The notes below the pieces were generated by a model. It made no database searches and was not told where the DNA came from. It saw only the letters and a list, made by a program, of their open reading frames with translations. From assembly GCF_943734655.1 (NCBI RefSeq), contig NC_071354.1, positions 45,684,044-45,748,043 on the forward strand: a stretch of DNA of 64,000 nucleotides. Reading direction: 5' to 3'. The DNA comes from Sabethes cyaneus (taxonomy: Eukaryota > Arthropoda > Insecta > Diptera > Culicidae). The translations under genes and the position numbers were made by a program. The first letter of the stretch is position 1, and each line of letters opens with the position of its first letter. Positions 19,164 to 29,870 of the stretch are shown here, in pieces.

Positions 19164-20578
19164 GGCGATGATGATACGTCATTGACGAGACGGCACACCT
19201 CATAAAACGGGTTCGGCTTCGGGCTGCTGCGAGGCACCCTGGAGACGGCACAGAACTGACTGGGAACTGGGCGGCCATCTGCGACAAGTGTGTCTGTTAT
19301 GGATGTTGAATAGTTGACTATGGGCGAAAATGAGTTGCGAACTTCAATGAGACGAAGGCCAACGAACCCTCTGCCGTGCCGGTCGAGTGGGAGCGCTCCT
19401 GCAGCCTCTGCATGTGCGCAGTGCACTACAGAACACGAGCTAGGTGCATTCTGTAACTAAATTGCATTACGCTGAACTTAAAAGTATTGATGTGTTTTAG
19501 ATAGTTGATATGGATTAAATTATTGGAAGTTCTTAATTGCTCTAACAAGTTTACTTTCATTTTATTGCCAAATGAAGAGCGGTCTGACTGTTTTATAATT
19601 AATGATTCACGGAATAGTAGCTGATCTACAATGGTTAAATTGTTGTTCAGATTCAGTTGGATCAGATTTAAAGATATGAATGTTTTTTTCTGGAACGTTT
19701 TCGACGTTTACTAAGAAATAATTCTCTTGTTCAATCTTGCTTTTATTCTATAAATGTCGGCACTTATCCTTACCATTTACCAATTCTTAAATAGTAATTT
19801 TTTGTTCAAGCATTTTATTTTATTTTCGATCAATTTTTCCATTTGTTGTCAAATTTGTATAAAAACGCTATTTCTGTTCTGTTGAAAATTTTCCAAAGAA
19901 ACAACCATTATCGGGTTCGACTTCGATACTTCCAGCTGATTGAAAAAGATCTGCACGGTCCCAGCCGGGATCGTTCGGTCGGTACTGTTGGTGGAGTGTT
20001 TGCCTACACATTACAAGATTACTGCCACCCGATTGCCGCCGATTGGGACCTTCAGAATCCATCCCCGCTGTCCGATCGAGAGCAATCCGATCTGTGCTAG
20101 AAAACATAGTGCTAGAGTTCAGTTATAGGTTCCACCGCTGCTGCTCAACGAAGCCGAAGGGACAACAAAAAGCGCAAGCCAACCGCGCGCCGTCGCGCCG
20201 GCCGCCAACCGTTCGCCGAAGGTTCGACGGTGGCCGAGAGAAGACTAATTAAAACATGGCAGCAATTTAGGTAACGGTTTTGCAATCATGTAAGTGTGAT
20301 TACTACGCAATAAGTAAAATGCGTTCAATGTGTAAACAACATGGTACGGGTATGGTTGGCCATTGGCACTCTCCGGCATCGCATCGGTTTGTAGTTCTGA
20401 AAAGAGCGCGAGCTGTCCGAGCTACGGGACAAGTGTGAAAAGCGATCCTACTGCTGCAGTTCATTTTTTGCTTTCTTTTTCGCTGCCAAGGCAAAAGTGT
20501 GTGCCCATTAAACTTCTCGGTAATCACGCGATTGATTACGAGGGCGTATTTGTAATCGGTAATCGTGCTGATACGCGC
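19164..20578. other. Unique DNA with GC-rich patches, no gene seen
   Basis: Overlapping frames on both strands at 19096-19426, 19843-20252 and 20303-20635 have no recognisable domains. The patches 19165-19450 and 19950-20230 stand out by higher GC and lack of repeats. They are candidates for regulatory or transcribed non-coding DNA only if conserved in related species. Confidence 0.4.
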
Positions 20579-21176
20579 GTTTGCATTGCTGTTGTTACGC
20601 AGATAATTGGCGTTTTACTTCGGGATGGTTTGTAGCACGTGTGGAGCCCCAGGGGGTGGATCTTACGTTGTGTTCAATAGGCTGCACGGTCAAAGTGGGT
20701 GAGCTACAACCAGAGGCGGAGGGTTTGCCAGCCTTATCGATAGCCGATGCTTGTTTTGAATTTCAATGTTATCACTTAAAAAAAACCTGTACCACTATTA
20801 ATAATGCGAACTTGTTTTTGTCAAACTGCTACAATTCGCTGCATCCAACGTCCTAAATTGGGTCGTGTCGAAGTATGATTACAGTTCTATCACTGGCGTG
20901 GGGCACCAGATTTTTACATCATGCAGTAGACCTATTTTGCTAATCGTATTGAGACAATGTTTTGATTTGGATATTAATTAAATGCACCTTAACACATTCT
21001 TGATTTAGTAAAACATTTTCACGAAAACAAATTGTCCTAACTTTTCACTTTTCAAGTTGGCAAGACAGGAAGTTGATAAGACAGAAACGTAAGATCCACC
21101 CCCTGGGGTTCCACACGTGCTACAAACCATCCCGGAGTAAAACGCCAGTTATCTGCGTAACAACAGCAATGCAAAC
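20579..21176. repeat. Inverted repeat with 91-bp arms
   Basis: The arm 20579-20669 (contains TACGCAGATAATTGGCGTTT and GGGGGTGGATCTTACGTT) is the near-exact inverse of 21086-21176 (contains AACGTAAGATCCACCCCC and AAACGCCAGTTATCTGCGTA). The 416-bp spacer shows no coding motif. The inner edges of the arms are sharp. It could be an unrecognised foldback element or the remains of a transposon; the mariner-like fragment begins just after the right arm. Confidence 0.8.
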
Positions 21177-21180
21177 TTGC

Positions 21181-21400
21181 TGCTGGCTGGCAACGACTAG
21201 CAGGGGACCAGGTACTTTACCTCCCCTGCCAAGGAAGTAAGGGATGACGTCAAATATATCCCCTATACCAAGTCCCCGAAAAAGGTCCTTCTGTGGCTGA
21301 CAATCAGCCAGAAGGAAAAGACTAAGCCGCTGTTCTTTGCTTCGGAGCTTGCCGGCTTTGGAAGTTGCCGCCTTCTTCAAGAAGTTTCACGGGAAGGCAG
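21181..21400 (+). pseudogene. Mariner/Tc1-superfamily transposase remnant
   Basis: One frame reads KEVRDDVKYIPYTKSP and continues KKVLLWLTISQKEKTKPLFF. In the Tc1/mariner superfamily the stretch between the first two catalytic acidic residues has the form FPKKVLVWxAISxKGxSxPxF, and the mosquito DD37E lineage is close to this. The match is confined to about 50 residues, is followed by frameshifted sequence, and includes no complete catalytic triad. The assignment rests on this one motif. Confidence 0.5.
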
Positions 21401-21424
21401 TGTGGCAACCAGGTTTTTATATCA

Positions 21425-21640
21425 TATTTGAGGTTTTACCGGCAATGTGGTGTTATTGTTTACACATTATTTTGGTAGTTGCCGGTGGCGAGAACCTGAC
21501 ATAGAGAGAGAGAGCGTCGGGAGTGGGTTTACAGTACTCGAGTAAACGGGGTCGGGAGTTAGTCGTGCGGATGGCGAACCACGGCATATCACATTGGCGA
21601 TCCGTTGCCAAATTGAACCTTCGGGATGACTTTAGAGGTA
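21425..21640 (+). repeat. LTR-like repeat, copy 1
   Basis: ATTGTTTACACATTATTTTG followed by GTAGTTGCCGGTGGCGAGAACC closely resembles 23440-23480 (ATTGTTTATACATTATTCGG, CTAGTAGGCGGTGGCGTGAAACC). A primer-binding-site-like TTGGCGATCC lies at about 21594 and ATTTGGCGCTC at about 21700. This suggests debris of an LTR retrotransposon, but no LTR pair or coding part was found. Confidence 0.3.
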
Positions 21641-21774
21641 AAATATGATGTAAGAACAGGTTTCTTTTTCGGTTTTTTGCTCAGTAGATGCTTTTAGAAC
21701 ATTTGGCGCTCAAACCAGATCACTCTGCATACGAAAACCCAAATTTTCAATTCAAACGTTAAATCCGTACCCTG

Positions 21775-22225
21775 CTGTATGCCTGTGAAACGTGGTGCGT
21801 CTAAATGGAGATAACGCAAAACTGCAGGTATTTATTCACCGGTGCCTGCGATGTATCATTCGTGCCTGGTAGCCTATCAACGGGATATCCAATGAGGAAC
21901 TCTATCGTCGGTGTCATCGACGGCCGATAGCCACAGAAATTCGTGAACGTTGGTGGAAGTGGATCGGACACACCTTGAGGGAAGGAGCGAATGAGGTTTG
22001 CAGAGAAGCACTCGACTGGAATCCACCAGGAAAGCGTAGAAGAGACAGACTCAGAGTCCCATGGCGACGCAGCCTAGCCAACGACATCCAGACTGTAGAC
22101 AACAACCTGTCCTGGCGACAGGTAAAAGCTATGGCGGGTAACCGTCAACAGAGGAGATCTCTGATTTCATCCCTTTGTTCTGCTGGACCGGCAGAAATGA
22201 ACTCATAGGTAAAAGTAAGTAAGTA
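21775..22225 (+). pseudogene. LINE 3' coding remnant ending in TAAG-type repeats
   Basis: In one frame, from about 21975 to 22208, the peptide reads REGANEVCREALDWNPPGKR and later WRRSLANDIQTVDNNLSWRQ and VKAMAGNRQQRRSLIS. The preceding DNA gives LYRRCHRRPIATEIRERWWKWIGHT. This is the typical C-terminal tail of a reverse transcriptase polyprotein in some LINE families, different from the element at 8.8 kb. It ends in AAAAGTAAGTAAGTAA. Upstream at 21776, LLYACETW, a motif found after the polymerase, is in another frame. Confidence 0.7.
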
Positions 22226-22490
22226 ATATGATTTTAGATGTAGATAGTGGATGTAGTAGATGCAGATTTCTAGTGTAAGCGACAGAAAGTAGTGTAAGCG
22301 GCAATTGTAGATTTGATTATTATCTATAATATTGTAGAAAGAAGTATAGTTTTATCATTTGTATTTTTGGCGCAATGGAGTTGCTATCCCGTTGATAGCT
22401 AAATGAACACTTATCGGTAGGGTGTGAACATTTCTATTGGGTGACACTGGAAATTACCATTACGTAGATTTGACCGTATAATAAGATTGT
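22226..22490. other. Unassigned AT-rich DNA
   Basis: GATGTAGATAGTGGATGTAG-type local repeats at 22235-22270. No gene. Confidence 0.35.
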
Positions 22491-22655
22491 GCCGGGAAAA
22501 ACCCATGGCCAATTCGTATTAAGGTTGAGCCGGCAACAGAACCATGGAAAACGTATCAAAATTGAGCCTGAAAAGTCCATGGCCAACGCAAATTAGGTCA
22601 ACACCTAAGAAGGTTGAGCCGAGATAAGTCTAGGGCCAACGTTTTAAAAATGCTA
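22491..22655 (+). repeat. Four-unit minisatellite (GAGCCGG...CCATGGCCAACG)
   Basis: Four consecutive units of about 37-50 bp each start GTGCCGGG/TGAGCCGG/TGAGCCTG/TGAGCCGA and contain CCATGGCCAA or a variant. The units have diverged. No reading frame runs through. Confidence 0.65.
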
Positions 22656-22860
22656 AAACGTTGGAAAGATAAAATATCGTAACTATTGACTTCAGGAAGA
22701 CAAGATTCATAGACGTACAATATCAATGACAAGATATGGTAGTTACTGGGACGATTATGCGTGTCCTACCTAGCAGAGATTTTAGGACAATTATTTCTTA
22801 CTTCTAACATCATAGAGACATGGTGGCTCTTGCCGTATCTAGAATTTTTCTGCACTGTAC
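22656..22860. other. Unassigned DNA
   Basis: No gene or repeat recognised. Confidence 0.3.
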
Positions 22861-23235
22861 TCAGCCCTGAGCTATTCGTCGTCAGTTTGTTGAGCGTCTC
22901 GACACACGCAAGTCGGCTTCAACCTGATCAGCCGTCTAGCACATTGAGTAGCTCTATTCCTATTGCCCGGGGTTCTTGATGAGAACGGATTTCTCTGCAC
23001 AGTCGTCCGCCATTCTTGTGACGTGCCCGGCTCTAAGTAGTGCTTGCAAGTCGTGGTTCATTCGGCCACGCCGCTATCCGTTTGCATCCGCCAAATGTAG
23101 CCCACAGCACCTTTCGTATCAAATACGACAAGTGATGCATTTCCTCCGTAAGCAAAGTTTCAGTCTCCAGTCTGCAGAGGAATACCGGTCTAATTAGTGT
23201 TTTGTACATCGTCAGTTTTTTGCGGCGAGGGATTT
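22861..23235 (-). pseudogene. RTE-like LINE C-terminal remnant
   Basis: On the minus strand the DNA translates, with stops and shifts, as KKLTMYKTLIRPVFL, then LLTEEMHHL, RKVLWATFGG and RHVTRMADDCAEKSVLI. These correspond in order to RTE motifs seen in the 8.8-kb element (YKTLIRPVVLYG, RRVLRTIFG, GHVARMPDNCPAKMVF). The remnant is inverted relative to the long copy. Confidence 0.7.
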
Positions 23236-24489
23236 CTGTACAGGCTATGTATGATTCTCGATAATATCAATGACAAACAAGAATAATTTGACGACAGCAC
23301 CTGCTATATAAATAATCTATAATTAACCAGGAATAATATCATATATTTAATTGTTCATTTTACGTAGGGTGAGGATGTGGCATCCTGATATTTACACTTC
23401 ATTAGAACTCATTTGACTGGAATGTGCAATGTGTGATTGTTTATACATTATTCGGCTAGTAGGCGGTGGCGTGAAACCAATCTTTTGAAGATAATTTTTT
23501 AAAGGATAACTATCTTTTAAAGTATAGAAGAATGTTAAAGGATAACAAGATAAACTAGAAAGACGGAAAAAGAGCGTGTTGCATCTGAGAATAAATGTAA
23601 CGGAGTTTATCGCTGCGTCCTCTATGGACGAAATGGATTAATACGATTTGTCTTTTGCTTTGCCTTTGTTAACGATAAGTAAACGAGAACAATATAGTGT
23701 CTATATAATTTAAGCTGTTTTGTGCGAAATGAGTCAGTTGTTCAATATACACGATCAAGAACGATCACGATAGTTTTATTTGACCGAAAATTCGTCCCGT
23801 GCCGAAGATCATACTCTCGTTTCGAAGTCGATTGGATGCTGCTGCGGTTCACTACCGTTTTCTGGACTACTGGGGGAAGTTACTAGTAGTTCGACACATT
23901 TCTTTCGTTTGCGGTTGGTGCTGCCTGTGTTCGAACTTGCTGTGCTATTTGATGAGCAGCAACAGAGCGAGAACGAAGAGAAAAGAAGAAAGTTGAGAGA
24001 AAGGAAGGAAAAATGTTGAATAAAACGAGGAAAACGTAAAAGAAAATGGGGACAAACCAGAGGTTCTAGAATCCGCAAATAGAATATGTGTTCCCAGCAT
24101 CGGCAATGATATTATCATGAGAAAACAGAGAAACGAATTATTCAATTCGGCTATAACTAGTGAGTCACATACATTCATATTTCATGGCATCGTTGAATAT
24201 ACGAATACCATATGCATCGCAAAGGTGCGAAATAAACCGTTCTGCTGCTTCTAAAGCAACTAACATCACTTTCAGGAGTGTCACTTCACTTAAATCACTT
24301 AATCACTTTAAACGTTTATTTGAATGTTGCATTAGTATTAGTAATATATGTCAAATAGCAGAGCTTGCAAATCTAAACACAGCTGATCCGCAGCCAACCG
24401 CACCGACTACAAACATCCCGAAATATGGTTTGTTTTCTTTATCCAGACATTCCGATTCATTAAAGATTTCCAGCAGCAACTGAATAATG
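23236..24489. other. Unassigned DNA including LTR-like repeat copy 2
   Basis: Bases 23440-23480 repeat part of 21425-21640. Further on, 23560-23720 (GCGTCCTCTATGGACGAAAT, GATAAGTAAACGAGAACAAT) could be more of the same LTR-like sequence. The overlapping frames at 23780-24483 have no recognisable domain. Confidence 0.35.
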
Positions 24490-24711
24490 CATAGGATTAG
24501 TGATGTCCGATTACTTCTCGACTAATCGAACTAATCGATTATCCGCTAAAATATTCGATTAATTTTTAATCGATTGCTTTATGTTCCGATTATTAGATAA
24601 TCGATTATGCCGGATTATTTAAAATTTTATTCTTTGACAATTTCTAACAAATTTAATTATTACAGTGGCAGGCGCTTACCTTCTAAATTAACCACACGCA
24701 ATCAGCCAGTT

Positions 24712-24935
24712 CGTTGGTTTCGAGGTACGATACTGATCTAAGAAACCAGTAGTCGTATGTTCAAATCTCAGCTAGGCAGTGCTCCTAGATAGAGTCAGTA
24801 GCATTGTTGCAATAGCCCCGTAACTGTCTTGTACTCTAATATCTGGCTGTGAAGTCTGTCGATAAAGATGGGTCAAATCTTAGAAAGGATGTTTAACCCC
24901 AAGGTTTCGCTTTTAATCATCCAGTTTGCACGCAG
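24712..24935 (+). mobile_element. SINE200-like element inside the hAT element
   Basis: It begins near GGTTTCGAGGTACGATACTG, shows a B-box-like TGTTCAAATCTCAGC, then TAGAGTCAGTAGCATTG, ATAGCCCCGTAACTGTC, CTGTGAAGTCTGTCGATAAA and ends near AAGGTTTCGCTTTT. It is the most complete copy in the window together with 33820-34015. Confidence 0.65.
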
Positions 24936-25213
24936 TAGGCCGGTTTAAATACCACGCTGAAGCCTAAAAACCAAACTAAACTTTATCTAGATACTAATTG
25001 TGCCACCGTCAAATGATAATTCGAAAATTTATCAGTCTGTCAGACACGGAATTTTGTAAGGAATTTTTAGAAAACTGGGTAATACCCTTCGTCTTTTTCT
25101 ATACAAAAACTAAAAAATGCGGTTTCCTCGATTTCTATGTAACTAGCCTAAGTCTGACTGCACATTTCAAAACACTCGTGGACAGTACTACAGGACGCAA
25201 AACTATTTTTTGG

Positions 25214-26470
25214 TGTCGGGGATTGTAACGAGGTTACAAAATAAATAAGGTAACAAACCCTATTGTCCAATCCCACACACAACCGTCACTAAAAACCTGT
25301 TCGCGTTATCTGCCGTTATCCCCGAAAAAAGGTTAGGGTACCGCGACAGTAAACAAACCCTGCTAATGCCCATCGGATGGAACCTGGCGAAACTAGCCGA
25401 AGCTGAATCGTCGGTCCCGTCGTAAAGTTCTGTGCTTGACAGGACAGGAAAATCAATCTGGGGAATGAGCGATTTTAAAGATAACCACTTAAGAGACGCA
25501 AGATTGGAAAGGGCTAGAAGTTAGAAGACGCACAGTGATACATGAGAAGACGAAAAGTGAAGTAAATTAGTATTCGGAAAAGATACAATAAGTAGAAGTA
25601 AAGTGGAAAAAAAACACGGGTAGAAAATATAGGCGCTAAAGCGAGGTTAGATTACCTAGTCGAACGAAGCAAAAGACCACCAGCACCCTCCTTCAAACAA
25701 AGGTCTTCCCTTAGATTTTGAAAGCGCGACCGTCGTCAGTCGGCCTCAACACGTGTCGACCATGAGTGGGTGATCCGATTCTCCGAGCAACACACCGAGC
25801 GAGCAGGCAGTTGCTACCATCCGTGGCCCTATACACCATCGATCATAGGAACCGATCGCCGAAGAGCCAACCGTAGGCTATACCCACCACATAACCAATT
25901 GTTACTGTCCGTGGATTCATCACCGTTCGTACCGGCTTCACAAACATTCGATTCACCATTTGCCACCCACCACGTATTTGGTACGGGCTATCTGTAAGCG
26001 GTCTGCGAAACCGCTAGTCTAGCACAGTCACCTGTTCATCGGAACATCAGAGACCCTTCGTCGACAAGAAGCAGCAGGCCGTAAGAAAAACTGAAGAAAA
26101 CTAACCACTAGATTAAGCGAAACGTGTAAATGAAGATCTCTTAACCCTCGAAATGGTGTTTGCTACGATATGTGTCCGCGGAAAGTGTGAGTCCCCGAAT
26201 GCGCCCCCCCCCCCCCCCAGATCGGTTCGCGAGTTAGCCTCCGGTAGGTTAGTGTAGGATGCCTAGGGGACACATTCAACCGATGTTAGGTTAGTCGGCA
26301 TTTCGTTCGTAAGTTTATAGTTGAGCGTTTGATGGACTGCCCTAAGGTATTCTAGCCGGACCGGGATTGTATCGCTAAATACGCTCCTTCACGGCAAGTT
26401 AATCCTTGCCTGGCGCTTAAGTAAAGGTTGCCACTGCTCCCTGCCCCAAAACCCATTTCGCCCCGTTACA
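25214..26470. mobile_element. Candidate solo LTR inside the hAT element
   Basis: The block starts TGTCGGGGATTGTAACGAGG and ends CCCCGTTACA; an alternative start is TGTAACG at 25224, giving TGTAACG/CGTTACA inverted ends. TG...CA ends and about 1.25 kb fit a solo LTR. GGACG occurs at 26471-26475 and at 25193-25197, but the left copy lies 16 bases before the proposed start, so the 5-bp duplication is not clean. The block is GC-richer than the host hAT DNA and has no coding frame. A 16-18 base poly-C run lies at about 26203-26218. Confidence 0.45.
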
Positions 26471-26615
26471 GGACGTAAAGGTTATAACCAATCGATTATT
26501 TCGATTAATCGATTATGCAGCGCCGATTAATCGATGTCGATTATTGGCCGCCTAAAAAGTAATCGATTGTTAACTAATCGATTAACTGAAAAAATCGGAC
26601 ATCACTACATAGGAT

Positions 26616-27610
26616 CAATAGGATAGTTAATTAATCCGTTTGCATTGAAGATCAGTTCCGTGTGTTTACTTTACTCTAGGGTCTAGGCTTATCTATGCGG
26701 CAAAAGCTGAAAGCTCTATAAAAGCTTATTGATGTGGCGAAACTTTGAGACCGCGGTACTGTTTTTTCGGAAATCGCTCGTGCAACGAAATATGTGCGCA
26801 ACCAAATATCTATTAACTAATTCCAGATTATACATTTTATGAACACGTAATGATCTATATGATCAGTTAAATTTATTTTCCATTAGCATTTATGTTTTGC
26901 TGAGCGTTTGTTGATATATAGCGGATCGATAAATGAAATGACGAGTTTTAGGAAATTATAACAGCACTGGAAGCACTGATTACGTGGAGAAAGCGTGCTC
27001 TGCCAATACAGATGCATTTTTAAGGCACAAAACAATAGATACATCAAACGGTAGCCATTTATCCAACCATCTTTGAGCCATTTTTGGTTTCCCCTTAAAC
27101 TATTTTCTGTTCAAAATAATAATATTGTGGATATTTTCGGGTAATTGCTGAAGAAACTAAATTTGTATCTCATCTGTGTATCGCTATACAACGAATTTTC
27201 TCGATTAAGTCAAGGTGGATCTTGAAAAAGCAATTTTTCTACTCTAACTTTTTTATTTGAGACCTACAAAATTTATGTAAGTAATGACATTTTTCCACAC
27301 TCCTCCTATTCTGTAGAAAAACGCATTTGAAAAGTGAGTATTTTTCCATATTCGGCCTGCTGTGGTCCAAAGGTTCACCAATATCTACGATCCGCAGGGC
27401 CTGGGGAAAAGTTGGGTTCGAATTCTGTTATAATTGGCTCCCATTATAGCTTGTTTTGTTCCATGGACCCGTAAGCGTTGCTTCGAGGGCCATCCCCTAG
27501 CTGTTTTTCGCTCTGAAGACACTATAAACACGTTTGTTTCATTACTTTCTTCAACCGCCCCCGCCATCTATTGTAAAAAAAACTACCGTTATAAATTTAT
27601 TAATATATTT
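26616..27610. other. Unassigned AT-rich DNA
   Basis: No gene. A B-box-like GGGTTCGAATTC occurs at about 27414 without a tRNA-like fold around it. The stretch 27130-27340 resembles the aphasic AT-rich body of the repeats that follow but could not be aligned convincingly. Confidence 0.35.
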
Positions 27611-27616
27611 ATATAA

Positions 27617-27985
27617 CATATTTTCTTTGGAAATTCATTAAAAATAAGTTTTTCATATTTAGTGTATGTTGGTAGCATGTTACAGGAATATATGGTTCTA
27701 GGCGATTATTGAAGGACTCAAAATATACGTTTTTGCAGAAGATTGCAAATCCCTAGGACCTTTCCTTACAAAGTTATCACTTTTGACCCGTGAAGTTAAG
27801 GAAAAAACTTAAATAAGCGATAGCTTTGTAAGGAAAGATAATAGAGATTTGCAATCTTTTGCAAAAACATGTGTTTGAGTCTTTCAATAATCGCCTAGAA
27901 CTATATACTCTTGTAAAAAGCAATCAATATACGCTAAATATGAAAAACTTAATTTTAATGAATTTCCGAAGAAAATTCTCTACAG
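27617..27985. repeat. Inverted repeat with ~165-bp arms
   Basis: The left arm 27617-27780 (TTCTAGGCGATTATTGAAGG, CAGAAGATTGCAAATCC, CTTTCCTTACAAAG) is the degenerate inverse of 27816-27985 (CTTTGTAAGGAAAG, GATTTGCAATCTTTTGC, CAATAATCGCCTAGAAC). The spacer is about 35 bases. The right arm is also a diverged direct relative of part of 28143-28682 (GATTTGCGGTCTTCTGCAAA, GATAATTGCCTAGAAC), so three related units lie in a row. Confidence 0.7.
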
Positions 27986-28142
27986 CTCTGCACTCGATAG
28001 AGGTAGAAATGTCATTTCTTTAGCAAAATTGTTCTATAACTCTGCCGAAGAAACCATGTGTCTATCTACGAACACAAAAAAATGAAGGTGTATCGAGCTT
28101 TTCGCGAACGCGAAACACATAAAACGTATGCTTGCTGTACCC

Positions 28143-28682
28143 TCATTTGGATGGTTGGGGACAAGCGGAGCTCATACAAGTTTATAGTACTCGACTTAGG
28201 CTTTAAGATGAACCGCCGTTTTTATAAATTCGCTTGCCCCATTTTACCCCATGGGCTCGTAAAGCTATGGAAATTTAAAGCTTGAATAGGCAATAACTCA
28301 GCAAGTAAAGGTACAAGAGATTTGCGGTCTTCTGCAAAAACGTGTATTTTGAGAGCTTCGATAATTGCCTAGAACATTGCATTCTTGTAAAATGCAACTA
28401 ACAAAAGCTAAGTATGAAAAATCAACTTTTAAAGAAGCTTTGAAGAATATGCCCTATAGTTCAGCACTCGATAAAGATAGAAATTTCATTTTTTCAGCAA
28501 AGTTGCTTGTTTTTACAATATCTACAACTTTGCCGAAGAAACTACGTCTATATTTATTAACACAAAAAAGTTATTTTTTTTTATTTTCATTATAGTAAGC
28601 GATGACTAACTTGTGACAGTTTTAGATTAAGGGGGATATTCATACGAACAAAAGTGCTGAAGACCATAAATGATAAAATGAA
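28143..28682 (+). repeat. Dispersed ~520-bp repeat, copy 1
   Basis: It is about 85-90 percent alike by eye to 47639-48148. Shared landmarks in order are GGTTGGGGACAAGCG, TATAGTACTCGACTTA, AGAGATTTGCGGTCTTCTGC, CTTCGATAATTGCCTAGAAC, AATATGCCCTATAGTTCAG, ACTTTGCC and TTAAGGGGGATATTCATACG. Both copies end near ATAAATGATAAAATGAA. No clear terminal inverted repeat or duplication; probably a MITE-like or composite repeat. The short frames in it are not conserved between copies. Confidence 0.8.
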
Positions 28683-29095
28683 AGCAAGGGACACTAGGAA
28701 AAAAGTTCCACTTTTCGCCCTTTTGGACTACTGTGCGGTCGTAAGAGATCTTGTTAGACCAGAAGATAATTGTCGTAAATAATGTTCGACCTTTTGCGAC
28801 GAGCACATTCTGTCACTTTCAAAAAAAAACGTTAAAACTTTGATGACGTCATACAACCAATCCTCGCTTCGTGATTTCCAGTAGAACAATGCTTCATTAT
28901 TTTCCATTTTCAATAGTGTAGCCGCAAGAACCAATAATTTTCTTCCTTTGGGTCGACGCGTAGAAGATTTTCCGATTGATTGGTGCAGAAAGGTTGAAAA
29001 TCGGTCAGAAATCCGTTAAGCTATAAGCGTTTAAACCTGACCTGAAAGAAAGATATTTCGGAATGACACCTTAACTAGCCAAACCTTGCCGTCCG
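28683..29095. other. Unassigned DNA
   Basis: No gene. AT-rich, with a run of nine A near 28830. Confidence 0.35.
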
Positions 29096-29099
29096 TGAG

Positions 29100-29870
29100 A
29101 CGTAACTCTACGTCAAAAACCGCATAGAAAGAGGAAAAATGAGACAATAAAGAGAAAATGTAACTGTTTTCAGTTACATTCGGATACAATGAAACCAAAA
29201 GGAACAAAAGAGAAGAGCAAGAGAAAAAAATAAAATCGATAGAGCAAACAAGGAAAATGGGTAAAAGAGGTCTAACGAGACATAAAAAGCGAAAGCTGGA
29301 ACAGAATGGGAATGGGATGGATAAATGAGACAGAAACATACAGGAAAAACGGATTGAAGAACAATGTGAAACTGGAGAGAATAAAGGAAAACCGAATCCC
29401 AAAGAGGAAAGAGAGAACACAAAACAGAATAAACGTGACAAAATATAAGAATACACGTAGTGTAAAAGTGAAAGAGTAAAAATATTAAGGGAAAGAGTTG
29501 AAAAAAGACAAAAACGGGAAACGAAAAATAAAAAAAAAGGAAGAGAAAATACGAGAAAAGCGAAAGAAAATTATGAAAAAAAGAGCTATAAACAAGAGTT
29601 TGAAAGTCATAACTGCAAATAAGAAAAAATGGAACAAGAAAAAAGAAAAACGGAATATTAAAACAGGAAACATGGGACAGTAAAAAATAAAAATGAGAGA
29701 GAAAAACATATGGAAAGAAAAACAAAGACAAATGAGAACAAAAACCAAGAAAACTGTACCGTTTCTTTGATTTTCGCTCTCCGAGGAATAAACAAAACAA
29801 AAGGGGGAAAACTGGACTGAAAAAGAGAAAAATGGTAGAGAAAAGGGATAAAACGTGTGTTTATGACAAT
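29100..29870 (-). repeat. Purine-rich tract (inverse of the pyrimidine tract type)
   Basis: Dominated by A and G with spaced ACGG, GGAAC and GAC (AAAACGGGAAACGAAAAATA, AAAAATGGAACAAGAAAAAAG). On the minus strand it has the same character as 12786-13420. The 208-codon F/S/L-rich minus-strand frame at 29174-29800 is an artefact. It ends at the junction ATAAAACGTGTG (29849-29860), beyond which the 12-bp array starts. Confidence 0.75.

Larger units (their letters stand above)
24498..26607. mobile_element. hAT-superfamily element with 8-bp duplication CATAGGAT
   Basis: It begins TAGTGATGTCCGATTA and ends AATCGGACATCACTA. The 8 bases CATAGGAT occur directly outside both ends (24490-24497 and 26608-26615). 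An 8-bp duplication and a YAGTGATG-type end are diagnostic of hAT. Subterminal zones at both ends are dense in AATCGATTA in both orientations, as in many hAT elements. No transposase frame was found. The interior is filled by a SINE200-like copy and a candidate solo LTR, so this is a non-autonomous element that received later insertions. Confidence 0.85.

Noticed and set aside
27405..27480. tRNA gene suggested by GGGTTCGAATTC
   Set aside because: No cloverleaf could be drawn around the B-box-like motif and no matching A box or acceptor stem was seen.
29031..29800. Minus-strand frames of 141 and 208 codons
   Set aside because: Same artefact from the inverse purine tract; no signal, domain or codon signature.
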